A DNA stretch of 64,000 bases from assembly GCA_964016875.1 (NCBI GenBank), contig OZ024733.1, positions 23,231,324-23,295,323 on the forward strand, given 5' to 3'. Numbering within the stretch: the stretch's first letter is position 1; every line of letters begins with the position of its first letter. The notes under the pieces were generated by a model. It was not told where the DNA came from. It did not search any database and saw nothing but the letters and a program-made list of their open reading frames with translations. Positions 10,297 to 21,900 of this stretch are shown here, one piece after another. Made by a program: the position numbers and the translations under genes. This DNA comes from Fallopia convolvulus (taxonomy: Eukaryota > Streptophyta > Magnoliopsida > Caryophyllales > Polygonaceae).

Positions 10297-13216
10297 ATGG
10301 CTAGCTACGACCTAACGCCGAAGATCGCACCGAACCTTGATCGCCATTTGGTGTTTCCCCTGCTCGAATTCCTTCAGGAACGCGAGTTTTACCCAGCCCC
10401 GGAGCTGTTGAAGGCCAAAATCGAGCTTCTCAATAATACGAACATGGTTGATTACGCCATGGATATCCACAAAAGCCTCTACCAGACCGAGGAAGTACCA
10501 CAAGGTAATATTTTTTTTTCTCCACTCCCTCTGCTTGCCCTAGAAGCCTGGCTTTGTTTGGAATTTTGCTCTGCAATTCGTTTCTAGGATACTGATTTGA
10601 TTAGGGCATTGCCTGTGTAATTTGTTTGATCGTTTGTCTCTGTGGGGGTTGGTTGAGTGTAGAGATGATGGAGAGAAGGGTGGAGGTCGTGGCAAATTTG
10701 AAGGCCCTAGAGGAGTCCGCGGCTCCTCTCGTCACTTTCTTGCAGAATCCAAATTCGGTTCAGGAATTGAGAGCAGACAAGCAGTACAACCTTCAGATGC
10801 TCCAAGAGCGTTTTCAGGTTTTCCCTCTGGATCTATCGAAATTCTGTTTTTTTTTGGGTAGAGATCTATCGAAATTCTGTTTGTTGTATAGAAAATTACT
10901 TGAATTCTTGTGGTAGTCACATGAATCATAATCTGTATCTACTACTGGTATTGTTTGCTTGGCGTGCATAGAGTGTTGTGTGTTTGAGTAATCTTCAAAA
11001 TTACGAATGGTGGAGAGTTTATGACTATGAGATTGCTTTTGTGATGTGTAATTCTTGATTGAGAGGATATGGAAAACCGAAGTAGCTCGTTTTGTGCTTG
11101 ATTCTTTTCTAGTGTGGTTATGAAGGCTATTTTTCCCTCTCTGATTAGTGCTCCAGTCTAATGAGCAGATTGATTGTTAGGAAATAGGAAATATAAAGAT
11201 AGTAAAGATTATTCTGAGGTGAAGCCAATTTCCCCATGTCTAGGTGTTTTTTTAAGCATATAAGATGAATTAAATTTCCCCTAGTTCCTATTATTGTACT
11301 GAGCCTCCGAGGAAAGGCAAGTCCTTTATGGCTTTATTCATATGATTGACTTACATGAACTGTTTCATTTCATCAGATTGGTCCTGAGCAAATAGAGGCA
11401 CTCTATCAGTATGCCAAATTCCAGTTTGAGTGTGGAAACTACTCCGGTGCTGCTGATTATCTGTACCAATACAGGGCCCTTTGTACAAACAGTGAGAGAA
11501 ATCTAAGTGCATTGTGGGGAAAGCTTGCTGCTGAGATTTTGATGCAAAACTGGGATGTTGCTCTTTCTGAACTGAATAGCTTGAAGGAAATTATTGACTC
11601 CAAAGTATGTATTTTTATTGCACCTATTTCTCTCATAAAAAGGCATTCTTTTTTTCAAAGGAATTATCTAATGTGTTTGCTATGGATATATATACTGCAG
11701 AGCTTTGCTTCTCCCCTGACTCAGGTCCAAAGTAGAACTTGGTTAATGCATTGGAGCTTATTTATCTTTTTCAACACTGACAATGGCAGGACACAGATCA
11801 TTGACCTGTTCAATCAAGACAAGTTTGTCTCTTGACTTCAGTCTATGTTGCCTTAATCTTTCTTGTATTTTTCTTTCATGTTATTTTTTTCTCTTGTTGG
11901 ATATATTCAATTTCTGCTCCTCTGCGGATGCAATTGAGATGAGAATGATGCTGACAACATATGATTCTGTTGTTGGAAGAATATTCTAACAACTTTAATT
12001 GCTTGCACGAGTAGAATTCTTTACTCTCATCTCGTCTTGTAATCTGATTTGACTGGATAAAAATTATGCATTTCCAGGTATCTTAATACCATCCTAACGC
12101 ATGCACCCCATCTTTTGCGGTATCTTGCTGCCGCATTCATTGTCAACAAGAGGAGAAGGCCTCAGCTTAGAGAATTTATCAAGGTTATTCAGATGGAGCA
12201 ATATTCCTACAAGGATCCAATCACAGAGTTCTTAGCTTGTGTTTATGTTAACTATGACTTCGATGGTGCACAGAAAAAGATTAGAGAGTGTGAAGAGGTA
12301 AGATTTTTCTGAATTGCCATTAAAGTTGGACATGTTATATATTGATTTGCTAGTCCATATCAGTATTGTTATCTGTTTGTCCGTGTTTCTGCTTATTTCA
12401 CTTCAATGTCCTCTACTACACTTCTTCTCTTTAAATTCTTCTTTCTTCAGGTGATCCTTAATGATCCATTCCTTGGAAAACATGTTGAGGAAGGCAGTTA
12501 TACTACTGTGCTACTAAGGGATGAGTTCCTTGAAAATGCCCGCCTTTTTATCATTGAAACCTATTGCCGCATACATCAAAGAATTGATATGGGGTATGTT
12601 TATTCTGTAAGACATGTTTTATATGCTTTATTAAATATAGAAGTTCCATGTATGCCTACCATCTTAATGAGCTGAATTTACATTATAAATGTTACTTATT
12701 ACACTTGCCCCAAGATTTCCTATATTCAAAAAGGCTTTAGGGAAAGGTAGGGAACTCTCTACAATGTCAACTCTGACCGACTAAACTAATATCAATGTGT
12801 TAAGCACTGTTGAATTTAGTCAATCTTAGCTTATGCCTTCGATAATCAAAAGCAGTAATGTAATTCTTATGTTATATTTTTCGTTCCAGGGTTCTTGCTG
12901 AGAAATTGAACCTGAGCTATGATGAAGCAGAAAGATGGGTGATGAATCTTATCCGAAGCTCAAAGCTGGATGCTACTATTGATTCCGAGTCAGGAGCCCT
13001 TATGATGGAACCAAACCATCCGAATGTGTAAGATATTTTTCTTTTTCCCTTTCAGCCCCTTGTTATTATCCCATGAAACTTACAACATCATGCATTTGTG
13101 TGCACTTCTGCAGTTATGAACAGCTCATAGACCATGCAAAAGCATTATCTGGGCGTACTTACAAACTAGTCAACCAAGTGATTGAGCATTCAGCACAGTC
13201 TGTGCCTGCTCGCTGA
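10297..13216 (+). CDS. EIF3E: Eukaryotic translation initiation factor 3 subunit E (INT6 homologue)
   Basis: Eight exons with GT-AG introns and continuous phase: 10297-10504, 10663-10817, 11377-11604, 11701-11822, 12078-12297, 12451-12593, 12890-13027 and 13114-13216. They total 1317 bases, 438 residues plus stop, close to the roughly 440 of plant eIF3e. The start MASYDLTPKIAPNLDRHLVF opens the eIF3e N-terminal helical domain. RADKQYNLQMLQERFQ, ECGNYSGAADYLYQYR and the RRRPQLREFIKV / RDEFLENARLFI part of the C-terminal PCI domain follow. The product is a subunit of the cytoplasmic eIF3 complex, which brings mRNA to the 40S ribosome; PCI domains mediate subunit contacts shared with the proteasome lid and the COP9 signalosome. 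No broken codon or missing exon was seen. The frame is open upstream of the ATG, but the domain starts at 10297. Confidence 0.97.
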
Positions 13217-13648
13217 TTTGTTATCTGCGTCTTACAAGTTTTGTTGAAATTTGAGTTCTTTGGATCCTCGTAATGGAATTTATTGGCTGTGTAATCATTA
13301 CTTTTTGTTTTATCGTCAACCTTGTTTTGTTGGAGCTAGAGAATCATTTATTTACATACTAGCTATGAAGCACTAATCTAATTAATTTGCAGCACCTCTT
13401 TACCCATTTTACCCTTGTTTAAATAACCTAAAATTAGTCCTATTTTCTCCTTTTCTTCCCTTCTACTCTATAAATTATGATTGACAATCGATCATGTATT
13501 CATGTTGGTTATAGATCTCCACTATCCTTCAAGAAATTTCGCTCTCTTTCTCTGCCCAGAAAGTTGAAAAAACCTTCAGCCTTCTATTTGGTGGATTAAT
13601 AATGATAGCAATTTTTCTAGGCTAAATTTTAGGGTTGTAGACAATTAA

Positions 13649-14601
13649 GGGCTCGTTTGGTATTGATATCTAAGGTATCGGATATCGGTATCGGTATGGA
13701 TATCAAGATATTGGTATCAATATCGGTATGGATATCAAGATATCGGTATGAGTGATATCTAGATATCGGATATGGGTATGGATATGAGTGATATCTTTAA
13801 TAGGCAGAATACATCAAAAGACCCCTGTACTTACACTTTTTTTCCTGTTGGACCCCTGTACTAAAAAATGTTCAAACAAACCCCTGTACTGCCCCCAATT
13901 TTGCCTATTGAACACTTTCAATCTTATTCTCCTTCCAGTGTACATCACACGCCTTATGTGTCATGTTATTTTGCCAAATAAGCCAAAATGGTCAAATACG
14001 TACATGTTATTTTGCCTATTGAACACTTTCAAGTCTTCACGCGCCTTATGTAACATGTACGTATTTTGCCAAAATAACATGTATGTATTTGACCATTTTG
14101 GCTTATTTGGCAAAATAACATGACATATAAGGTACGTGATGTACACTGGAAAGAGAATAAGATTGAAAGTGTTCAATAGGCAAAATTGGGGGCAGTACAA
14201 GGGTCTGTTTGAACATTTTTTAGTACAGGGATCCAATAGGAAAAAAAGTGTAAGTACAGGGGTCTGTTGATGTATTCTGCCTATCTTTAATATACCAATT
14301 TCCTGGGGTATATGAAAATAACACTTAGGCTTGTTTGGTATCGGTATCGGGTATCGGTATCGGTATCGGTATCGATATCGGGTACCAATTTCCCTCATAC
14401 CTCTTTTATTTGGGGTATATCAAATATCATGGAAAATGGCTTGTTTTGATATTAAGGATATGGCCCGATATCCATATACTCCCATACCAAACACTAGATA
14501 TGGCCTGATACCGATATCTGAATCCATATACTCCCATACCAAACATGAGATATGACCCGATACCGATATCTGATATTAGGATATCAATACCAAACGAGCC
14601 C
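13649..14601. mobile_element. Foldback element built of GGTATCG repeats
   Basis: The termini GGGCTCGTTTGGTATTGATA (13649 on) and TATCAATACCAAACGAGCCC (ending 14601) are perfect inverted repeats of at least 22 bp. Between them, apart from a nested element, the DNA is almost wholly GGTATC/GATATC words, such as (GGTATC)n at 14338-14380, reversing to GATACC in the right arm. A target duplication is not clear. GGGCTCGTTTGG-type ends are found on Tourist/Harbinger-like and hAT-like MITEs; the class is open. Confidence 0.75.
13802..14282. mobile_element. 481-bp Mutator-type MITE nested in the foldback element
   Basis: Ends in AGGCAGAATACATCA.. and ..TGTATTCTGCCT, with terminal inverted repeats exceeding 150 bp that nearly meet in the centre. 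It is flanked by the exact 9-bp duplication ATCTTTAAT (13793-13801 and 14283-14291). Long inverted repeats and a 9-bp duplication are typical of Mutator-like elements. Weak open frames on both strands are mirror copies of the arms. Confidence 0.88.
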
Positions 14602-14716
14602 GGTTAATACATCTATATATAACAATAAAAAGTTGTGTACATGGAGCATTTATTGCACTTGATAAAAAAAATTCAAATATATTAAATCAAATGTTTTATA
14701 TGAGAAGATGAGCTCC

Positions 14717-14772
14717 TTGGCACAATGGTTAAAATATTGGCATTTGTAAAGAAGGTCTAAAGTTCGAATCTC
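14717..14772 (+). repeat. tRNA-like pol III boxes (SINE relic)
   Basis: An A-box-like TTGGCACAATGG at 14717-14728 and a B-box-like AAGTTCGAATCTC at 14760-14772 sit about 30 bases apart, as in tRNA-derived SINE heads. No cloverleaf or clear tail. Another B-box-like AGATTCAAGTCTC lies near 15090-15102. Confidence 0.4.
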
Positions 14773-15280
14773 TAAATAATATCTATTGATTTAGCCTATT
14801 GTTTCTAAAGAATAATAATAATCTTTTTTTAAGAAAAAAAATAAAATAATGATCTATTTTAAATACATCTATCGATAAAAAAAAATTTGTATACGAGAAT
14901 AAGATCGACCATTTTTTCTCAATGTGCATTCATGTATTAAGTTCATTAAATCTTTTTATGAAATAAATAATCTTTTTTTTGAAGGAATAGTAATAATGAT
15001 CTAATTCTAATACATCTATGATCTATCTATATAAAATTATGTATATGAGAAGAATTTATTACAAATATTACTTTATTTTTTTATAAAAGTTTAAGATTCA
15101 AGTCTCTTTGTGAACATCATGTCTAATTACTTTAGTCGTACTTAAATTGTTCAACCAACTCAGCAAAAGATGACATGAGGAATAGTCCTATTTGATTACT
15201 TTAGTTCTATTTAAAGTTTAAGTAATAGTCCTATTTATTTATATGCCTATTATTGTATAAATGTTATAAGTATTTCAATG

Positions 15281-15617
15281 TATAATATGGATGTATAGTT
15301 ACACATAGAGATACTCTTAGTATACTTATCCTCTTAAATGTGTACTTATTGTCCACATTTAACACCCTTAATTACATACTATTTATTTTAATTTATTATA
15401 TAGATGCATACCTACACATAGAGGTACTCTTAGGATACTTATCCTCTTAAAGGTGTACTTATTGTCCATATTTACCACCCCTAATTACATCTTATTTATT
15501 TCAATTTATAATATGCATGTATACCTACACATAAAGATACTCTTAGGATATTTATCCTCTTATATGTGTACTTATTGTATACATTTATCACCCTTGATTA
15601 CACCATTATTTATGTGT
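15281..15617 (+). repeat. Three tandem copies of a 113-bp unit
   Basis: Copies begin at about 15281, 15394 and 15507. Each contains ACACATAGAGATACTCTTAG, ATCCTCTTA..GTGTACTTATTG and a CACCC..ATTACA segment. They diverge by roughly 10-15%. The repeat lies within the probable Helitron. Confidence 0.8.
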
Positions 15618-16629
15618 ATGTATTTTGACCACTTGTATTTCATGGATTGGCCTATATATACATTATTGTACAAAGAAATCCATTGACATGCACATTTCTC
15701 CTTTTCTTGTGTCTACAATTCTCTCGATGGTTACAATTATAAACATGAATAACTCAAGGTATGCATAAATTATTTTTTCTCTATGCATTATAGGTAATTG
15801 GGATCTCAATTCTATTATATATTTGCTCAAATCTCTTCCTCGATATTATATTGGAAGCCTATTTTCATTAAAAATTTAAAATAATTTCTATCTAATATTA
15901 CTATTTTAATACCATATTATAATTGATCTTTATTATCTAAACTAAATTGTTGTCAACTTTTTGTTATATATACAAGAATATTATTTCAAGCAAATATATA
16001 TATTTTTGAGGGTTAAGTTTGTAAATTGATTTTTAAAATTTGGAAAGAATATATAGTCAATGTGATTTTTTATTGTGATTTTTTTTGAAGAAACATTACT
16101 TCTAAAAATATATAATCAATTGAATCGTATGAATTGATTAATTATAATTCATTCTATCCTAAATTGTTTGAAATTTAAAATATAAACATTACCAAAGTTC
16201 TTATTTGTCTAATGATATGTAAATGCATACAACATCTAATGGCAATTAAAATTTTTTGTAGCGTGTGTGCAAAGTTTTCATATTGGGCGAAAAATTTCAA
16301 GTACTAGGTGCGAAAAAATACACAATTTTCCATACAAAATTCGAATGTACTAAATTTTATGATTTTTTTAGATCAAACAACCCACATATGCTCTCAATTC
16401 TTATACAATTACAAGTTCCAAATGCTTTTTACAAACTCAAACCGTAAAAATATACTTTATAAAACGTTAAAAATTACAAAAAAAATAAACAAATGCATGT
16501 TAAAAACGTGTCTCGTGCATATGCACGGGATTGTCCTCCTAGTGATTGTAAGAAACCCGGTACAGTCGACTGTACAGAATTGCAAAAGCTCATGTGGAGT
16601 GCAAAAGGAAAGTTCACTATGTGGGTGCT

Positions 16630-18330
16630 TGGTTGTGAAAAAGGAAAGCTCATGTGGGAGTCCTCCTATAGAAGTCAAAGCCAACCTCTTTGGCAGCTAC
16701 AACAAATGCAGCTTCATCAGGAGACTCAACCTCATAAAACAATTCACCAGTTTCTTGATTTTTTTTAGCAATTGATGTATGGCAAATAGCCAAACCCCGA
16801 AAAAAACTTCTCTATCACCTCTGAATGAGGCCCATTGACCCACTTTTTATTTAAGATTCGATCGTCTTCAAAGTTAAACCCCTTAATTTTCCTAGACGAG
16901 TAGTCTTCAACTTCACCCCATGAATCAAAAGAGCTCATGTCTTGATTGATATTCCTCCTACTCCTAGCCAAAGCAAATTCCACCTCGGTTACACCTTGTC
17001 CATAAGCAATACCAGCAATCGAACACTTACCGAATTCCATGGAGTACCCGTCTTATCAGACAAAATAGTATCAACTTGACCAAGCTCCTCGTTCAGATTC
17101 GATGTATGAGCACGAGCCGGCTTCTTTGTTTCATCGCAATACATATTCTTATCTTGGTTTATAAAAACATATTGCAACACCTTCACAATGTCAATTGCGA
17201 CATACAATGAGATCGGTATCAAGTAGCCATACAACAAAAGGCCTGTCAAGAAATGGAAGAAGGCAGCTACGATTGCTCCTTTAGAGATTTTCATTCGGAT
17301 CCTCACAATTGATAACTGCATTGAAATTCTGAAATGAGCTCTCGTTGTGTAAGAAAGTTGTTACCTCCAAAGCATGTTCGACTTTCAGATTAGTTTCTCC
17401 ATCAAGATTTGCTGTCTCTACGTAACAGATCCCGTCCTCATGGCTTGATGAAAGTAGAAGCAGATCAGCAGGGAAATATTCATTCTTGTGTACCTTGACA
17501 ACGTCACCACCTCGGATTTTCTTCCATGGAAGTCTTGGGAAATTTACATTTCTTCTTGTCATAGGCTTCAACTTACCGGTTATTTGCTTCTATGTCCTGA
17601 ATCAGTTAAGTATGCTTGTTGAGGTTAAGGGATGGATATAGCAGGCGGCCTGATTCGACATTGTTGTTTACTCTGATCTGGTCGAGATAGTTTTCGTCAC
17701 CTTATTGAGTGCATGGATTGGCTCACGGAAGGAGAGAAAGCGGTGTCATAATGGATGAAAAGAAGAGCAAAGATTTCAAAGATGAAGCTGTACCAAACAT
17801 GTATGTCAAACCATACCTTTCTTACAAAGGAATTTGGCTATTCTTTGCAACAGAAAAAGGGTCTCCATCAATTAATTAAGTTCTAAGACATATGCATATG
17901 AACCAGATAATTTTGCTGCTATTATCCTTAAATTATGTAGCGCTCCTCCAACAAGTTATGGACCAACCAAATAAAGCTATACAAACGAGGGGGAAAAAAA
18001 AAACTAGCATATCACCTGCTTCATACGTCTCCAATCTTCATAGTCAATCCAACAACAAAAATCAATGGAAGAAGAACACTGACAGCGGTATACGGTGCCA
18101 ATGGAGTAAAAGAGACACAGGCGACAAGAAGGAAATATACATTAGCAACTCGCCTAAATTGCTCGAACAACAACTTGGGTATCAAGGTAGAAGCGGTGTA
18201 TTTGTCGTGGACACATAATTATTTTTATAATTCAGCTTAATGGCATTTGGATCATCAGGATCATTGCAAAGCACTTTCCTTGAATACCCTTTTTGTCCAA
18301 TCTGTGAATGATTCTGTTGAGTTACTTGTA
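16630..18330 (-). pseudogene. P4-ATPase (phospholipid flippase, ALA8-12-like) N-terminal pseudogene
   Basis: Minus-strand pieces match plant aminophospholipid ATPases in order: HSQIGQKGYSRKVLCNDP and NYVSTTN (about 18310-18190), LFEQFRRVANVYFLL and FTPLAPYTAVS (about 18180-18040), IQDIEANN (about 17605), GGDVVKVHKNEYFPADLLLL and YVETANLDGETNLK (about 17530-17390), LLYGYLIPISLYV, HTSNLNEELGQVDTILSDKTGT (about 17240-17040), then YEVESPDEAAFVV (about 16720). These are the actuator, transmembrane, phosphorylation-loop and nucleotide-binding starts of a lipid flippase. Frameshifts, a deletion after CEDPNENL removing about 140 residues, and a short deletion right after DKTGT show it is dead. The C-terminal two thirds is absent. 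Confidence 0.88.
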
Positions 18331-18623
18331 ATCTTGCTAGAGAAGATCTCAACACTAAACAAGTAACAACACACAAATCACAAAACCTCTATTGCTAATG
18401 AGAAGGACAATAGACATTATCTTGTATGTTCTTGCTTAAAAGGGCTCGAATAGAACATTGCACTGATAAGTGGAAGAGAAAAAGAGAACATGTAAATCTT
18501 TAACATCACGGGAAGTAGACATGAGTGCACTTAAAAGCTTAAAAAAAAAACAGAACAAGCCCTTGCAAACCGATGCTGTATCTCGGATTAAAAGACCAAC
18601 AATATTGACAGACTTGGCGATCC

Positions 18624-20545
18624 TCAGGCAACAAGGAATGGTAATATAGTCAGCATAAACTCCTCATAGGCGAAAGTTGCAGAGCCAGAGTAATTCGTGT
18701 CCTTGGCCTTGAATTTGTCCGTGAGGCCCTTGACTGTCAAACAGCACCTGCAAATGGAACAAATGAAACATATGTTTAGATTGATGACTAACAAAACAAG
18801 ATAAATGAGTAGGCAAGAAAACATAAAATAGACATACTCAATGAAATTATCATATTCAATAGCCTTGATCTTCCCCCCAGTTTTATCAAACTTTAGCACC
18901 AGCAAGTCCAAGACTGTAGGCGAGACGGCGTATCCTAAGCTCAGGAGTGCCTCCCTCAGCTCTGGAGGGTCTATCTTACCGCTCCTGTCTCTATCATGCC
19001 TTTCAAAGATCGACTGTACAAAAAAGGAAAACAGTTACTCAAAAAATTAGCGAGGGAAGAAATGAATAAGGGTATTAGAGAAGTTGTTCTTTGAGTTTGT
19101 GTGTCCTTACCCTCCAGCTCTGTAGACTATAAAACAGAGATGTGAATTCCTTTGGACCTGTGAATTCAGACAGATACATCTATTCAATATGATTGATATA
19201 AATGCTGAATAGACAAGGGAAATTACAAATCTGAGTGTGCATGTACCAATGGAAGAAAAAATATAAACCAATGCCCTGGTACTCCAACCCCATTGCTGAG
19301 CAAGAACCTTCATCTAGTAAAAGCTAGGTTCAGCTTAGCCTAATAATGGATGAAAATAGTTGCTACTTTCTGGGGTTGTTGTACATATCTTGTACAACGG
19401 TAGCAAGTGTCAATCACGCTATGTACACAAAAGCATTTCTAGGGTTGTTATCTATAAGCATCAAAATGCAGATAATCCATATATGCGGACTATTACACTT
19501 GATATTATCCAGGTTTTCCAATCCTCTACTAACATGAATTAAGCACAAGGAAATCATCAAAATACTTCGTACCAATGCTTCCCACTAGATCAAGATTCAA
19601 AACACAAGTATCATTATCAATATAGATACTGCATTCTTGTTTACTAAAGAAGGCAAACAAAAAAAAAGCACTGTTCATGGATTAATAACTTGTAGAGATA
19701 TTTTGCTTCACAATACTGTTGAATGAATGAAAATGTGTGAAAAACGGACAAGATCCAGTGATCTGGAGTAATATTTAAAAATTAATCGCAGAAAGATCTG
19801 CCTCAATCAAATCCCTAATTCCAATTCGAAATCCCAATTTGTCAATCATAAGTGAAAACAGGAACAAGAAATACAGGAAGGAAGAAAAGAAGAGATCAAG
19901 AGACGCACCGATCTTTCTTGAATTGGTGTTGGTGAAGAGATACATAAGCAGATGAACAGTCCTGAGGCTGAAGCTCTGATTATAGGAAGAAAGAGCCCTC
20001 TGCAACTCCTTATCATCGATCAAGCCGCTTCGGTCATTATCGGCCACCTGGAAGCACGCCATCACGCTAGGGTCAGTCCCCGGCGGGAAAGCCGACGGCA
20101 CCAGCGAAGCGAACGGGCTCCCATACGGCGGCGGCGGCCCGCCGTACGGCTGGGCCATATGAGGCGCCGCCCCGTACGGCTGGGCCATGGGAGGCGCCGA
20201 TCCTCCGTAGTGCGAATGGGAATAGTCGTCCTTCGGTGGCTTATCTGGCTTCCCGTGGGCCGATCCTCCGTAGTAAGACTGGGAGTAGCCGTCCTTGGGT
20301 GGCTTATCCGGCTTTTCAGGCGCCGATCCTCCATAATAGGGCTGCTGGGAGTAGCCGTCCTTGGGTGGCTTATCCGGATTGTGCGGCGCCGACGGTGCTC
20401 CGTAAGGCGGTTGCGCCCCGTAGGGAGAGTAGGGAGGTCCCGGCTGGTTTGGGGCGCCGTAGGGCTGGTTTGGGGCGCCGTATGGCTGGCCCGGCGAGCC
20501 ACTGTAGCCGTAGCCGGGTTGGTGGTTGTGGGGATAACCTGACAT
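18624..20545 (-). CDS. CML49: Penta-EF-hand calcium-binding protein, CML49/CML50-like
   Basis: Four exons on the minus strand: 20545-19909, 19157-19111, 19013-18838 and 18747-18624, all GT-AG, totalling 984 bases and 327 residues plus stop, near the length of Arabidopsis CML49/CML50. Residues 1-160 are a Pro/Gly/Tyr-rich tail with PYGAPNQ repeats and three DKPPKDGYS/YYGGSA units. EF-hand loops include DNDRSGLIDDKE (about 169-180) and DRDRSGKIDPPE (about 235-246); later degenerate EF-hands (KFDKTGGKIKAIEYDNFIE, then KDTNYSGSATFAYEEF) give the penta-EF-hand fold seen in ALG-2/PDCD6 and sorcin. It probably senses Ca2+ and binds partners or membranes through the flexible tail. Which CML number it is orthologous to cannot be settled here. 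No break was seen. Confidence 0.93.
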
Positions 20546-20605
20546 GTTAGAGGATGCGGATCAAGTTGACAGAGAGAGGGGGATTTGGATCTGTTATCTT
20601 GAGGA

Positions 20606-20617
20606 TGTATATATATG
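20606..20617 (-). promoter_or_regulatory. TATA box of the CML49-like gene
   Basis: Minus-strand CATATATATACA lies about 65 bp upstream of the start codon at 20545, giving a plausible short 5' leader. It is followed downstream by a CT-rich leader (reverse of AGAGAGAGGGGG at about 20570). Confidence 0.5.
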
Positions 20618-21022
20618 GAGTCCGATTAGCGCGTTGAGCAAAGAATCAGTCGAAACAAATATAGATAGTATCAAGTTGTCAACTCCACCTTCGACCACTT
20701 GGCGCGTTGAGGCCAAATTTACCCTTAATCAAAAGGAGGAAATTGCGTACGCGGCGAGATAACCACCTGCCCACCGCACCTGGTGACCAACAAGCTTCCA
20801 CTTTCTATTTTCGTTGTCCCTTTTATTTGTCCATTTTTATTTTATAACTATATTTTTCACACTATACTAGTTGATGATCTGGGTCTTGCCCAGAAACCTT
20901 AAAATTATTTTTGTAATATATTGATTATATATGAATATTTGATTAATGATTTAATCGTTGTATATGTATTGACATCATATAGCCATGTAGTTGTCGTCCT
21001 TATTGAATGCGATTTTTAAGTA

Positions 21023-21073
21023 AATTAATTTAATTGAACACTGAATAATCTTTCAGTGTTCAATTAAATTAAT
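21023..21073. repeat. Perfect hairpin, about 21-bp stem
   Basis: ATTTAATTGAACACTGA and TCAGTGTTCAATTAAAT face each other across ATAATCTT, with the AT-rich stem extending outward to AAATTAATTT. It lies inside the Helitron remnant near its 3' end. It could be a terminator-like or foldback structure; function unknown. Confidence 0.75.
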
Positions 21074-21166
21074 AAAATAAATAGGTTAATGAATTAGATA
21101 ATTAGTATGAAATGTATAATATAATGTATGCGTAAATTATAAATGTAATAAATTTATAATACTTGA

Positions 21167-21823
21167 TCATGTTAAGTTCTGAAAGACTTCCTTATAAACA
21201 ACATTAATAGTTGTACTCTGTGGTTGACCTGTAGAATCACATATTAAAATCTTCAACCCATTTTTTATAGTAACTCTAGATACTGCAACGTATAGCTGGC
21301 CATGAGTGAATACTGGTTTAGGAAGGTATATGCCTACTTGAGAAAGTGATTGTCCTTGGCTTTTGTTAATGGTCATATCAAAACAAACTATCAAAGGAAA
21401 TTGCCTCCGTTGAAACCGGAACGGGTATCTAGTATCTGATGGTGTAAGCAACATTCGTGGTATAAGAACATGATCTCCAACTTTGATTCCAGAAATTATC
21501 CTTTCTTCGATGACATGATCTCCATCTTTGATTCCACTTGAAGCAACATTAATAATAATTTCTCATCTAGAACGAATTGCAGCAGAAAGAGATCTCCATA
21601 TGAAGGCTTTTCCTGTTCCACCGTATCCATACAAAAAGAAAACTCCTCTACTATTTCCATCAACTGCTTGCATGATTTCATCGTACACACTTTTTTGTTC
21701 ATGTGTAAATCTGGATATTAAAGCCTCATGTTCAACAACTAATTCATTTTTATCATATTGAAGCTCGTCTTGAATCATCTTATTGAGACCATCTACAACT
21801 AAGCTCTGATCACGCAAAGGCAT
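21167..21823 (-). pseudogene. Helitron RepHel: Pif1-like helicase fragments
   Basis: The 21823-21563 frame has QSVYDEIM-type and FFLYGYGGTGKAF (Walker A) motifs of a Pif1 helicase. The 21454-21167 frame has the C-terminal RRQFPLIVCFDMTINKSQGQ and GQLYVAVSRV motifs. The roughly 300 residues normally between them are missing, so an internal deletion fused the two ends. In an intact Helitron this domain unwinds DNA for rolling-circle transposition. Confidence 0.88.
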
Positions 21824-21900
21824 AGATGGATAATTTTCTAGAGTTGCGCCATTTAATTTGTTTGTAGCATTTTTTCAATATCAGCTAGTGCATATATAAT

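Larger units (their letters stand above)
14612..16542 (+). mobile_element. Probable non-autonomous Helitron
   Basis: The left end is A|TCTATATATAACAAT, a common plant Helitron 5' start. The right end has the hairpin CGTGCATATGCACG (16514-16527), then 11 bases and CTAG|T at 16539-16543, matching the Helitron hairpin-CTRR rule with insertion between A and T. Ends and orientation agree, but 1.9 kb separates them and no replicase is inside, so pairing these two ends is inference. It contains a 113-bp tandem repeat and tRNA-like boxes. Confidence 0.6.
20867..21900 (-). mobile_element. Truncated Helitron, minus orientation
   Basis: On the minus strand a 3' end reads CTGGGCAAGACCCAG (hairpin, plus 20879-20893), 8 bases, then CTAG|T at 20870-20866. 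This is the Helitron terminal signature. Upstream on the same strand are Pif1-type helicase pieces (21167-21823). The 5' end was not found; the right limit here is only where helicase homology fades. Confidence 0.7.

Noticed and set aside
13788..14398. Similar open frames on both strands
   Set aside because: They are mirror readings of the long inverted repeats of the 481-bp MITE.
15281..15617. CRISPR-like array
   Set aside because: Three contiguous 113-bp copies without spacers in plant DNA; an ordinary tandem repeat.
19952..20550. Plus-strand frames of 196 and 104 codons and a 146-codon minus frame
   Set aside because: Shadows of the Pro/Gly-rich first exon of the CML49-like gene.
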